Virus record (IMG/VR): IMGVR_UViG_3300021365_000058
Location: 1-33,381 of that record
DNA from: a virus
Direction: 5' to 3' (one strand)
DNA length: 33,381 nt
Every line of letters begins with the position of its first letter. Within the stretch, counting starts at the first letter, position 1. Positions 15,252-23,547 of the stretch are shown here, piece by piece. Made by a program: the position numbers and the translations under genes. Below the pieces are notes generated by a model that was not told the DNA's origin, made no database searches, and saw only the letters and a list, made by a program, of their open reading frames with translations.

Positions 15252-15263
15252 CAAAAAGCCGCT

Positions 15264-15291
15264 GGCACCCCGGTTAATGGGTGCCATTTTT
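15264..15291 (+). terminator. Rho-independent terminator, third of three related copies
   Basis: GGCACCC (15264-15270) pairs with GGGTGCC (15279-15285) around CGGTTAAT and is followed by ATTTTT. This is the best terminator in the window. With the copy at 15099 it shares AGCCGCTGGCA and a CCGGT loop entry. Confidence 0.8.
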
Positions 15292-15311
15292 AAACTATAT
15301 AAGAGGAAACT

Positions 15312-16553
15312 ATGGGAAGTGTAAGAACACTATTTGAAACAACTGAAACTCAATTCGGTACCGCACATGTCGGAAAAGACATATTTGAAACAACTTTTGC
15401 TGGGATTAACTCAGTAGATCCGTGCTATCGTGAAATCTCCGACTTCGTCGACGAACACAATCTAGAAGCAGAGTTTTACAATCGGTTTAACTATAAGGAT
15501 GCACCCTTCGCACCTCCTAGTTCAAATCTTCAGAAAAAGGCCCAATCACGCAGAAACGGCCTTAATAAAGAGAAGCGTGAAAATTATACTACAAGATTTG
15601 ATGACGGTGAGACGCTTGACTACGCTTGCGTAATGGTTGAGATAGGGCAATTCCTCTATATAGGCGTCGGTAATCACCGCGGCTATGGAAAAAGAGAATG
15701 TGAAAATAATTATTTTGGCAAGGCTCTAATAATTCGCCAAGGCAACACCTCAGAAGATATACAACAAAACATTCTTTTGAAAATCGCCTCTATGGGCAAC
15801 ACAGAGACAAAACAAGACAAAGATACAGACTCAATGGAAGACCTTGCTAAACAAGTCCACGATGCTTGGGAAGAGATTACCAATGTTGACTTAAAGGGCA
15901 CCTCATCGGTTACTAAGTATGAGCGCGAGATCCGCTCTGCTTATATTAAGCGCGAAGAAGATGATAAAGAGGGTTTTAGACGTACGTGGTTTGACAAGTG
16001 GATGTTGTCCAACAAACCTCTTAGTTTTAGGGATGCATCTAAACAAACACTCATCTATAACAGTGCTTTTTCTCAAGAACATGGCCAACCAATTAAAGAA
16101 TACAGCGATGCGGATTTGAAAAAATGTTTTAAGAAGCACTTTATTCAATACGATTGGGACCCCGAGGTCTGGTCTATGAGAGATCCAAACAACAAGAAAA
16201 TCCACCAACTTCAAACACGATGGAAGACTTTTGAAAGAAACATATTCCGTGAGTTGGCTGAGCCATTTCACACCGGCGCTTCTAAGGTTGATAACGTGAA
16301 AGTTCACCTCATCGTAGAGGGAAGCTCCAGTCTAAGAAAGATTGAATCGCGTAATGAAGAGATCAAGACTATGCTTCAAAAATTTACAAAGTGGAACCTA
16401 AACGAAAAAACTATTGATTGGGACCTTCCGATTATCGACAAAGTTGTGCTACCAATGGCACTTAGAGACTGCGGCGACTCTGATCATGCGTATTCGTGGA
16501 ATGACCAAAAAAATAAGTTTTTCAAACAGAGCAAACAACTCAAGGAGGAATAA
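15312..16553 (+). CDS. Uncharacterised protein with a possible ParB/Srx-like N-terminal domain
   Basis: The 413-residue protein starts at ATG 15312 after AAGAGGAAAC. Residues about 95-160 show a pattern typical of ParB/sulfiredoxin-fold domains: a strand pair (YACVMVEIGQFLYIGVG), then GNHRGYGKR with N121-H122-R123, a basic helix, a strand ALIIR and a helix running to IASMGN. In ParB-type proteins the G-N-H-R turn binds nucleotide or forms the active site. The C-terminal 240 residues are helical, charged and rich in Trp, with a strand VKVHLIVEG near 330. The stop overlaps the recombinase start by one base, so the two are co-translated. The ParB fold is inference; the gene may be a DNA-repair or nuclease partner of the recombinase, or something unrelated. 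Confidence 0.45.
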   Translation: MGSVRTLFETTETQFGTAHVGKDIFETTFAGINSVDPCYREISDFVDEHNLEAEFYNRFNYKDAPFAPPSSNLQKKAQSRRNGLNKEKRENYTTRFDDGETLDYACVMVEIGQFLYIGVGNHRGYGKRECENNYFGKALIIRQGNTSEDIQQNILLKIASMGNTETKQDKDTDSMEDLAKQVHDAWEEITNVDLKGTSSVTKYEREIRSAYIKREEDDKEGFRRTWFDKWMLSNKPLSFRDASKQTLIYNSAFSQEHGQPIKEYSDADLKKCFKKHFIQYDWDPEVWSMRDPNNKKIHQLQTRWKTFERNIFRELAEPFHTGASKVDNVKVHLIVEGSSSLRKIESRNEEIKTMLQKFTKWNLNEKTIDWDLPIIDKVVLPMALRDCGDSDHAYSWNDQKNKFFKQSKQLKEE

Positions 16554-17680
16554 TGGCAAAAGCCAAAACTAAAGCAGGTCGTGTATCTATGCATGATCTT
16601 ATGAAGCTGGTAAATAAAAAAGCCGGCCGTGAGGTGGCACACGATCTTACCACCGACAATCCCACTTCTGTCAAGGAGTGGATTCCAACAGGCTCTAGAT
16701 GGCTTGACTCTATCATTTGTAAGGGTCAGCTAGCTGGTGTTCCCGTTGGAAAAATTACCGAGATTGCTGGTCTTCAATCAACTGGCAAATCTTATATGGC
16801 TGCTCAAATTGCAGCGAATGCCCAGAAACAAGGCAAGCTTGTGGTTTATTTTGACTCGGAGTCAGCAATTGACCCCGACTTTCTAAATCGTGCAGGATGT
16901 GACTTGGAAAACTTAATGTACATTCAAGCATCTTCAGTTGAATTTGTTTTGGAAACCATTGAAGAACTCCTTGGTGCAGCAGACGACCAATTGGTGTTTA
17001 TTTGGGATTCGTTGGCGTTTACGCCTTCGGTCTCTGACGTTGAGGGTGACTTTAATCCACAGTCTACTGTGGCCACTAAAGCGCGAATCTTGGCCAAAGG
17101 TATGTCTAAGCTGGTCATTCCTATTGCCGATCAGAGGGCGACTTTCATTGTACTTAATCAATTAAAGACAAATATCCCCCATGGCCCCATGGCCCGGCAG
17201 ATAGCAATGACAACCCCGTATATCACTCCCGGCGGTAAGGCGATGCACTACTCGTACTCGTTAAGGATTTGGCTAACCGGTCGTAAGTCTAAGGCAGCAG
17301 CAGTATTGGACGATAAGGGGTTCAAGATTGGTTCCGAGGTCAAGGTGAAGCTTGAAAAGTCTCGTTTTGGGACTGAAGGCAGGAACTGCACATTCAGGAT
17401 CTTGTGGGGAACTCAAGACATTGGAATCCAAGATGAAGAATCGTGGTTTGACGCAATTAAAAGCTCAAATTACATGCAATCGGCAGGTTCATGGTACACG
17501 TTGACATCTGGAGATTATTCTAAGAAGTTCCAGCCATCAAAGTGGACTGAGCTTGTTAAGACCGATGATGAGTTCAGAGCCAAGGTACTTGAGCTTATGG
17601 AGAGCGAAGTGATTCAGAAGTTTGACAAGCGGCAAGGTACCGCTGCTGACTTCTATGATGAAGAAGAAACTACTAAATAA
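16553..17680 (+). CDS. RecA/UvsX-like recombinase
   Basis: The 375-residue ATPase should form filaments on ssDNA and drive strand exchange, replication restart and repair. It has an N-terminal helix segment, the IPTGSRWLDSII start of the core, Walker A GLQSTGKS (about residues 74-81), the YFDSESAID segment, Walker B with VFIWDSLA (about 145-152), an NPQS..A.KARIL region, the VLNQLKTN motif that in RecA couples ATP and DNA binding, and GGKAMHYSYSLRIWL. The tail is acidic (DEEETTK). An AAGGAGGA at 16542-16549 overlaps the end of the previous gene. Partners in this window are the gp32-like SSB and the helicase. It is closer in form to phage UvsX than to bacterial RecA, but the split is not certain by eye. 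Confidence 0.9.
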   Translation: MAKAKTKAGRVSMHDLMKLVNKKAGREVAHDLTTDNPTSVKEWIPTGSRWLDSIICKGQLAGVPVGKITEIAGLQSTGKSYMAAQIAANAQKQGKLVVYFDSESAIDPDFLNRAGCDLENLMYIQASSVEFVLETIEELLGAADDQLVFIWDSLAFTPSVSDVEGDFNPQSTVATKARILAKGMSKLVIPIADQRATFIVLNQLKTNIPHGPMARQIAMTTPYITPGGKAMHYSYSLRIWLTGRKSKAAAVLDDKGFKIGSEVKVKLEKSRFGTEGRNCTFRILWGTQDIGIQDEESWFDAIKSSNYMQSAGSWYTLTSGDYSKKFQPSKWTELVKTDDEFRAKVLELMESEVIQKFDKRQGTAADFYDEEETTK

Positions 17681-17683
17681 TAC

Positions 17684-17712
17684 TTGACACATGGCCCCCG
17701 GCGGGATATAAT
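17684..17712 (+). promoter_or_regulatory. Consensus sigma70 promoter for the UV endonuclease cassette
   Basis: TTGACA (17684-17689) and TATAAT (17707-17712) match consensus in all twelve bases with a 17-base spacer. The promoter starts three bases after the recombinase stop, 24 bases before the GTG of the UVDE gene. The spacer is unusually G/C-rich (GGCCCCCGGCGGG). Confidence 0.87.
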
Positions 17713-17735
17713 ATTAATGTAACTAAGGGGGTTAT

Positions 17736-18671
17736 GTGTCAAACTATCTAGGCTATGCCTGTATCAATCAAGGCTTTTCTTCGCTGCCAAAGTCGCAGCG
17801 TATCACAACCAACCGTACTATGATCAAGCGAACATTCCATGATCGTGGTATTGAGTATGCTTCCGAGCTAGCTCTGCAAAATCTACGCGATTTACACACT
17901 ATTCTTGAGTGGAATCTCGCCAATGATATTTACTTTTATCGGCTTTCTTCCGATATTATTCCATGGGCATCCGAGTATGACCTCGTAGACATGCCTAATT
18001 TCGGCGCTATACACGCCGCGGCACTCAAGGCGGGTAACTTTGCCCGTAAGCATGGAATGCGGCTCACATCGCATCCTGGGCCGTTTAACAAGCTAGCCTC
18101 ACCTAAAGAGCGTGTGTTCGAACTCACCAAGACTGATTTGTCGGTTCACGGTGACTTGTTCGATCTTATCGGGTTGCCTCGCACTCCGTATGCCAAGCTC
18201 AATATTCATGTCGGTGCTGCCTACGGTGACAAGCCGTTCGCTCTTGACAACTTCTGTCGCAACTTTGAACGCTTGCCGGACAATGTTCGCTCTCGTTTGA
18301 CTGTTGAGAATGATGACAAAGAGTCGCTGTATTCTACGCTAGAACTGTATGAAGGTGTGTACAAACGCATTGGCATCCCTATTGTGTTTGATTATCACCA
18401 CCACATGTTACATCCCGGTGGTCAGACCGAACAAGAGGCACTTGAACTTGCTCTGTCCACATGGGGTGATATCAAGCCGGTTGTGCATTATGCCGAATCT
18501 CGTTCGCTTGAGCACAACAATCCGAAGATTAAACCACAAGCACACTCTGATCTTGTATACAACACGCTTGAAGATTACGGCAATACTTTCGACATTATGA
18601 TCGAAGCCAAGCATAAAGAGCTTGCTTTATTGCAGTATCGTGATATACTAAACAAGAGGAGTGTGGCATGA
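17736..18671 (+). CDS. uvdE: UV damage endonuclease (UVDE family)
   Basis: The 311-residue enzyme should nick DNA 5' to UV photoproducts and other lesions, beginning an excision pathway independent of UvrABC. The TIM-barrel family is clear from its opening (LGYACINQGF), RITTNRTM, YRLSSDIIPW, and metal-binding motifs: LTSHPG, NIHVGAAYGDK, LTVENDD, VFDYHHH, VHYAESR and the final IMIEAKHKELAL. Length is normal for bacterial members. Start is GTG 17736 with AGGGGG at 17726-17731. It has a perfect promoter just upstream. Arginine codons differ from nearby genes: 17 of 18 are CGN and only one is AGG, while adjoining genes use AGA freely, which suggests later acquisition. It is coupled by ATGA to the next small gene. 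Confidence 0.92.
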   Translation: MSNYLGYACINQGFSSLPKSQRITTNRTMIKRTFHDRGIEYASELALQNLRDLHTILEWNLANDIYFYRLSSDIIPWASEYDLVDMPNFGAIHAAALKAGNFARKHGMRLTSHPGPFNKLASPKERVFELTKTDLSVHGDLFDLIGLPRTPYAKLNIHVGAAYGDKPFALDNFCRNFERLPDNVRSRLTVENDDKESLYSTLELYEGVYKRIGIPIVFDYHHHMLHPGGQTEQEALELALSTWGDIKPVVHYAESRSLEHNNPKIKPQAHSDLVYNTLEDYGNTFDIMIEAKHKELALLQYRDILNKRSVA

Positions 18672-18838
18672 TTAGAGATTTTATCAACAAAATAAAACTT
18701 AACAAAATTAGAAAGAAAATCAGTAAACTGCAAAAAGAGGCCATGCTATGTCAACGTAATGGTAACTTGCGGCAATATGCTTCAATTAACAAAGAGATTA
18801 GTGAACTAGAAAAGCTCTTGGTTCAACAAGATGACTAG
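18668..18838 (+). CDS. 56-residue basic helical protein
   Basis: The ATG overlaps the UVDE stop (ATGA) and has GAGGAG about seven bases ahead. The product opens MIRDFINKIKLNKIRKKISK, is strongly basic in its first 25 residues, and continues as a likely helix or coiled coil ending SELEKLLVQQDD. There is one Cys and no signal peptide. Its end overlaps the VOC gene start by eight bases, so it is translated within the same operon. I recognise no family; a small nucleic-acid-binding or helper protein is possible from charge alone. Confidence 0.65.
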   Translation: MIRDFINKIKLNKIRKKISKLQKEAMLCQRNGNLRQYASINKEISELEKLLVQQDD

Positions 18839-19136
18839 AATTGACCACTTAGCCCTAGTTGTGGATGACCCCACATTGGCAGCCAAATGGTATGAATTTA
18901 ATTTTGACGCTGAGTTGTTATATGCAGATGAGACATGGGCTTTTGTAGAATTTGAGAACATTAAAATGGCATTTGTTAAAAAAGGAATGCATCCAGCACA
19001 TTTTGCTTTTGAGGTTGACAATTTTGAAAATGTCGAAGGCAGCATTAAGCTACATAGAGATGGCTCCCACTCTGTGTATAAAAAAGATCCCTGGGGCAAC
19101 ATTTACGAGTTAATTAATTATGAATATGAAGAATAA
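18831..19136 (+). CDS. VOC (glyoxalase/dioxygenase fold) family protein
   Basis: The 101-residue protein is a single VOC module. The pattern is clear: RIDHLALVVDDPTLAAKWYE (first beta-alpha unit with His5), WAFVEFENIKMAFV, HPAHFAFEVDNFE (second His) and a last KDPWGNIYELINYE with the C-terminal Glu. His, His and Glu are retained at the usual metal positions, so a metal site is plausible when two modules pair. Substrate cannot be told: members include glyoxalase I, dioxygenases and antibiotic-resistance proteins. It lies between a repair gene and a replication nuclease, overlapping both neighbours, so it probably belongs to the phage operon rather than being a stray insert. Confidence 0.82.
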   Translation: MTRIDHLALVVDDPTLAAKWYEFNFDAELLYADETWAFVEFENIKMAFVKKGMHPAHFAFEVDNFENVEGSIKLHRDGSHSVYKKDPWGNIYELINYEYEE

Positions 19137-20118
19137 AGAAAATAAAAGAGTGTTGATTATTGACGCCTTGAACATGTATATCAGAGCATATATTGTAGAC
19201 CCAAGTTTGTCACACCACGGCCAACCAATAGGCGGTCTTAAGGGCTCCCTCAAGATCCTGCAGAAATTGGTTAGGACTACAAAGCCTGACAACATTATAA
19301 TTGCGTGGGACGGCCCGGATGGTTCGCGGAAGCGCAAGACTATGGACAAAAACTATAAGTCGGGCCGCAAGCCGATCCGCCTCAACAGAGCGTTTCACAA
19401 TCTTACGGCCGATGAAGAGATTCAAAACAAGATTTGGCAGCAAAGCCGCTTGATTGAATATCTAAACCAGATGCCGATTGTCCAAACAATGATAGAACAG
19501 GTAGAGGCAGATGATGTGATCTCCCATGTGTGTGGTCTCAAGCATTACGACGGCTGGCAAAAAATTATAGTCTCCAATGATAAAGATTTCATGCAACTTT
19601 GTGACGAAGAAACAGTCCTCTGGCGACCTATAAAAGATGAATTTCTAAACACTAATAGGATCATTGAACAAACAGGAGTACACCCTACCAATATGGCTCT
19701 AGCGAGGGCTATCATCGGGGACACCTCTGATAACTTGCCCGGTGTTAAGGGTGTTGGCTTTGGTACCGTTGCCAAGCGTTTGAATTTCTTGTCGGATGAA
19801 AAGACATTCACAATTGATGATGTGATCGGCCACTGTGAACAGCAACTTGAAGAAAGCAAATTGAAAGTTTATAACAATATTGTAGAAAATAAAGAGCTAA
19901 TTGAACACAACTACAAAATGATGCAGTTATATTCGCCACAGATGTCAATTCAATCCAAGATCGTTGTCAAAGAATCAGTAGAAAATTTTGATTTTAATTT
20001 TAACAAAACTTCAATATTGGGCATGATGATCGATGATGGATTTGGTGAGTTAAATTGGGAAGAACTTAAGACTCACTTAAACAAGATTGCGAACGAAGGT
20101 ATTGACGTCGCAGTCTAA
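19120..20118 (+). CDS. 5'-3' exonuclease / flap endonuclease (T4 RNase H and Pol I N-domain family)
   Basis: The 332-residue nuclease should remove RNA primers and flaps from lagging-strand DNA. Family motifs appear in order: VLIIDALNMYIRAY (first Asp of the active site), a glycine-rich turn, IIAWDGPDGSRKR, the arch region with YKSGRKPIR, VEADDVISH (Glu and Asp pair), IVSNDKDFMQL, and IIGDTSDNLPGVKGVGFGT, the helix-three-turn-helix DNA-binding motif with its Asp residues. The start at 19120 overlaps the VOC gene by 17 bases; ATG 19126 is an alternative. It would complement the separate family A polymerase, which lacks this domain. Confidence 0.9.
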   Translation: MNMKNKENKRVLIIDALNMYIRAYIVDPSLSHHGQPIGGLKGSLKILQKLVRTTKPDNIIIAWDGPDGSRKRKTMDKNYKSGRKPIRLNRAFHNLTADEEIQNKIWQQSRLIEYLNQMPIVQTMIEQVEADDVISHVCGLKHYDGWQKIIVSNDKDFMQLCDEETVLWRPIKDEFLNTNRIIEQTGVHPTNMALARAIIGDTSDNLPGVKGVGFGTVAKRLNFLSDEKTFTIDDVIGHCEQQLEESKLKVYNNIVENKELIEHNYKMMQLYSPQMSIQSKIVVKESVENFDFNFNKTSILGMMIDDGFGELNWEELKTHLNKIANEGIDVAV

Positions 20119-20134
20119 TAAACTAACTTTTAAC

Positions 20135-20162
20135 TTGACTTTACGCTTGTAGATGTTATAGT
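20135..20162 (+). promoter_or_regulatory. Candidate sigma70 promoter for the helicase-RNR operon
   Basis: TTGACT (20135-20140) and TATAGT (20157-20162) match ten of twelve consensus bases with a 16-base spacer, in the 66-base gap before the helicase gene. Confidence 0.65.
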
Positions 20163-20184
20163 TATTTCACTGAACGAGAGGCGC

Positions 20185-21567
20185 ATGCAGGCAGAAAAAA
20201 TAGACTTTAGTAGATATGGTAAATCTTTCCAAGAAGGCCTCGTTCAGTTAATATTAGAAGAACGTGAGTTTGCTGATCAGATTAGTGAAGTACTGGACAT
20301 TAATTTTCTTGAATTAGAATATCTCAAGATGTTTGTAAGTAAATTACTGAAGTATAGAAACAAGTATTCTAAGCACCCGTCGCGCGAAGCGTTGGTAACC
20401 ATATTAAGAACAGAATACGTTAATGATGATGAAGTTGCTTATAATCAATTAATGGATTATTGCAAAAAGATTGATATACATGAGGTAACTGATGTAGAAT
20501 ATATCAAAGAAATTTCATTAGAATTTTGCCGTAAGCAAAAGCTGAAAGAGGCTATGATTGAGTCAGTTAACCTGCTGCAGGCCTGCTCTTTTGACGAAAT
20601 ATCCAAGGTAATCAACGATGCCTTAAAGTTGGGTTCTGATAATAATTTTGGTTATGATTACTTAGCAGACTTTGAAGAACGCTTCAGGCCTAAGTTCAGA
20701 AATCCGGTAACCACAGGTTGGAAAGAGATCGACAATATTAGTAGTGGTGGTCTTGGTAAAAGTGAACTTGGTGTTGTTATCGCTCCCACGGGCGCCGGCA
20801 AATCAATGATTCTTGTTCATCTTGGCGCTCAAGCATTGAAAGAGAAAAAAACGGTGGTACACTACACATTAGAGCTTCAAGACACCGTTGTGGCATCACG
20901 ATATGATAGCTGTATTACCAGCTATCCCTTATCCGACCTCAAGAATTTTAAAGATGAAATTTATGATGTGGTAAAAGATATTGAAGGCAAGTTAATCGTC
21001 AAAGAATACCCAACAAAATCAGCCTCCACGAACACCATTAAAACCCATTTATCAAAATTAATTAAAAGAGGCATTAAGCCCGGGCTAATTGTGGTTGACT
21101 ACGCCGATCTACTTAAGCCTGTGATTATTCGCAAAGAAAAGCGCAATGAGCTAGAATCTATTTATGAAGAACTCAGAGCGATATCTCAAGAATTTGAATG
21201 TCCAGTCTGGACCGCCTCACAAACTAATCGCTCTGGTTTGAATGCGGAAGTGATCACAATGGAACAGATTTCAGAAGCATTTAATAAATGTTTTGTTGCA
21301 GATTTTATTTGCACTATATCGCGTACCATTGAGGATAAACAAAAAAATCAAGGAAAAATGTTTATCGCAAAGAATAGAAACGGACCTGACGGTATTATTT
21401 ATGATATATTCATGGATACTTCAAATGTATGCATTAAGATGCTACCCAAGGTTTCCGTAAATACCGCTAACGCTACACTGCCGATGAACCCAGTGCCAGT
21501 TACAGCAAAAGAGCAGAGGGGAATCCTTCAAAATAGATATGAGAAGTTTAAAACAAAAAGGAAATAA
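20185..21567 (+). CDS. Replicative DNA helicase (DnaB/T4 gp41-like)
   Basis: The 460-residue protein should be the hexameric 5'-3' fork helicase. The N-terminal 165 residues are helical and include FRKQ-type basic segments. The RecA-like core starts at TTGWKEIDNISSGGLGKSELGVV, with Walker A APTGAGKS (about residues 201-208), the THYTLEL-type segment as VVHYTLELQDTVVASRYD, Walker B LIVVDYADLLKP (about 307-318), an ARISQ-like helix with EELRAISQEFECPVWTASQTNRSG, and a C-terminal basic strand with AKNRNGPDG (arginine finger region). It starts after GAGAGG behind a candidate promoter. No primase is visible in the window. Confidence 0.9.
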   Translation: MQAEKIDFSRYGKSFQEGLVQLILEEREFADQISEVLDINFLELEYLKMFVSKLLKYRNKYSKHPSREALVTILRTEYVNDDEVAYNQLMDYCKKIDIHEVTDVEYIKEISLEFCRKQKLKEAMIESVNLLQACSFDEISKVINDALKLGSDNNFGYDYLADFEERFRPKFRNPVTTGWKEIDNISSGGLGKSELGVVIAPTGAGKSMILVHLGAQALKEKKTVVHYTLELQDTVVASRYDSCITSYPLSDLKNFKDEIYDVVKDIEGKLIVKEYPTKSASTNTIKTHLSKLIKRGIKPGLIVVDYADLLKPVIIRKEKRNELESIYEELRAISQEFECPVWTASQTNRSGLNAEVITMEQISEAFNKCFVADFICTISRTIEDKQKNQGKMFIAKNRNGPDGIIYDIFMDTSNVCIKMLPKVSVNTANATLPMNPVPVTAKEQRGILQNRYEKFKTKRK

Positions 21568-21574
21568 CTAAAAC

Positions 21575-23539
21575 ATGAGAACTATCGACAGCATTAGAAA
21601 ATTCAAATTATCAGATACATTTATTGACCAATACAAAGAGCAGCAAGTCCCATGGGGCCCTCTTGGGTATATTACTTTTAAGAGAACATATTCCAGAAGA
21701 CTCAATGAATTCGACCCAGCTGCCACTGGCACAGAAGAGTGGCACCACACTTGCAGGCGTGTTATTGAGGGCATGTTTAATATGCAAAAGCAGCATGTTT
21801 TTATGTTAGGCCTTGAATGGAATGACGCCAAGGCCCAGCGAACTGCAAAAGATGCATATGATCGCCTATTCAATTTGAAATGGACTCCACCCGGCCGTGG
21901 TTTGTGGATGATGGGTACTAAATTTATTGAAGAGAGGACCGCTGCCGGTTTGTTTAATTGTGCGTTCCGTTCGACTAAAGAGATCTCTACAAAGGGGGGC
22001 TATCTTTTCGCATGGATCATGGACGCGCTGATGGTTGGTATCGGCGTTGGTTTTGATACTTTGGGAGCCGGCACTGTAAAGATCGCTGAACCTCAATACA
22101 GCGGCGAGACCCACTTTGTTGAAGATTCTCGGGAAGGATGGGTTGAATCGGTAAGAGTATTATTGAATGGTTACTTTTTTGGAAACCAAATACCTAAATT
22201 TGATTATTCTCAAGTGCGCCCATTCGGTGCAGCAATCAAGGGTTTTGGTGGCACCTCATCTGGCCCGCAACCTTTGATTGAGTTGCATGAAAATTTAAAA
22301 GAGCTGTATGATTCCAGAATTGGACAATTGATTACCTCTGTAGACATTGTTGATACGGAAAACTTGATTGGTCGCTGCGTGGTATCGGGCAATGTTCGTC
22401 GATCCGCTGCACTAGCCATGGGCGCCCACGATGATAAGCATTACCTTGAAATGAAAAATGATCAAGAAAAGCTTTATCACCACCGTTGGGGTTCTAATAA
22501 CTCATTTCATGCACTTGTAGGCATGGATTACACATGGCATGCCAAGCAGAGTCAAATTAACGGCGAACCGGGCTACATTTGGTTAGATAACGCTCGCACC
22601 CGCGGCCGTATGGCTGATTTGCCCAGAGACGATGATAAGAATGTTATGGGGTTTAATCCTTGTGTCGAACAGCAGCTTGAAGATGCTGAACTGTGTTGCC
22701 TAGTGGAGACTTTTCCAGCCAAGCACGACACTTATGAAGACTATTTAAAAACTCTTAAAATAGCTTATCTTTATGGTAAGACTGTAACACTGTCAAATAC
22801 TCACTGGCCCGAAACCAATGCAAAAATGTTGAAAAACCGCCGCATTGGGTTATCACAGTCTGGGGTCGTACAGGCATTCAATAAACACGGCCGTCGCGAA
22901 ATGTTGAATTGGTGTGACAATGCATATGAGCATGTGAAACAGTTAGACGAAGAGTACTCAAATTGGCTCTGCATCCCCAAGTCTGTGCGAATGACGAGCA
23001 TCAAACCATCTGGAACAGTGTCTCTACTAAACGGTAGTACCCCCGGCGTTCATTTTCCTGAAGATGAGTATTACATCCGGCGTATTAGATTTTCAAAAGA
23101 CAGCTCTATGGTTGACGCCTTGCGTAAAGCAGGTTATAAGACTGAAGAAGACAAGTATACGCCTAATACAATATGTGTTGAGTTCCCAGTCAAGGAACCG
23201 TATTTTGTTAAAGGAAAGAAGGACGTTAGTATGTGGGAACAATTGGAAATCGCAGCACAGTATCAGCATTACTGGGCAGACAACTCAGTTTCAATCACGG
23301 TAACGTTCAAGCCCGATGAGGCCGCACAAATTAAGAGTGCACTAGAGATGTACGAGACAAGATTAAAAGCGGTATCGTTTTTGAAATACGAAGAAACCGG
23401 CTATGAGCAAGCCCCATACGAACCAATCAGTAAAGAAACGTATGAGCAGCTTTCCGCAAATATAACCCCGATTATAAAGCTAGATACAGAAAGTGGTAGC
23501 GGTACCAAGTTTTGTGACGGCGAATCGTGTGTGGTTTAG
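21575..23539 (+). CDS. Adenosylcobalamin-dependent (class II) ribonucleoside-triphosphate reductase, monomeric type
   Basis: The 654-residue enzyme should make dNTPs from NTPs with coenzyme B12 as radical source. Active-site residues fit the Lactobacillus leichmannii type: C129 in GLFNCAF, the thiyl C363 and E365 in NPCVE, and C374 in ELCC, keeping the 11-residue C408-C419 spacing of that enzyme. The C-terminal CDGESCVV keeps a Cys pair five residues apart for re-reduction. NVRRSA and KPSGTVSLLNGSTPGVH are present. It is slightly shorter than the 739-residue model, and I cannot tell whether the allosteric insertion is complete. Being oxygen-independent and needing no small subunit, it suits varied oxygen conditions but relies on host B12. 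Confidence 0.93.
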   Translation: MRTIDSIRKFKLSDTFIDQYKEQQVPWGPLGYITFKRTYSRRLNEFDPAATGTEEWHHTCRRVIEGMFNMQKQHVFMLGLEWNDAKAQRTAKDAYDRLFNLKWTPPGRGLWMMGTKFIEERTAAGLFNCAFRSTKEISTKGGYLFAWIMDALMVGIGVGFDTLGAGTVKIAEPQYSGETHFVEDSREGWVESVRVLLNGYFFGNQIPKFDYSQVRPFGAAIKGFGGTSSGPQPLIELHENLKELYDSRIGQLITSVDIVDTENLIGRCVVSGNVRRSAALAMGAHDDKHYLEMKNDQEKLYHHRWGSNNSFHALVGMDYTWHAKQSQINGEPGYIWLDNARTRGRMADLPRDDDKNVMGFNPCVEQQLEDAELCCLVETFPAKHDTYEDYLKTLKIAYLYGKTVTLSNTHWPETNAKMLKNRRIGLSQSGVVQAFNKHGRREMLNWCDNAYEHVKQLDEEYSNWLCIPKSVRMTSIKPSGTVSLLNGSTPGVHFPEDEYYIRRIRFSKDSSMVDALRKAGYKTEEDKYTPNTICVEFPVKEPYFVKGKKDVSMWEQLEIAAQYQHYWADNSVSITVTFKPDEAAQIKSALEMYETRLKAVSFLKYEETGYEQAPYEPISKETYEQLSANITPIIKLDTESGSGTKFCDGESCVV

Positions 23540-23547
23540 GGGGAAAA

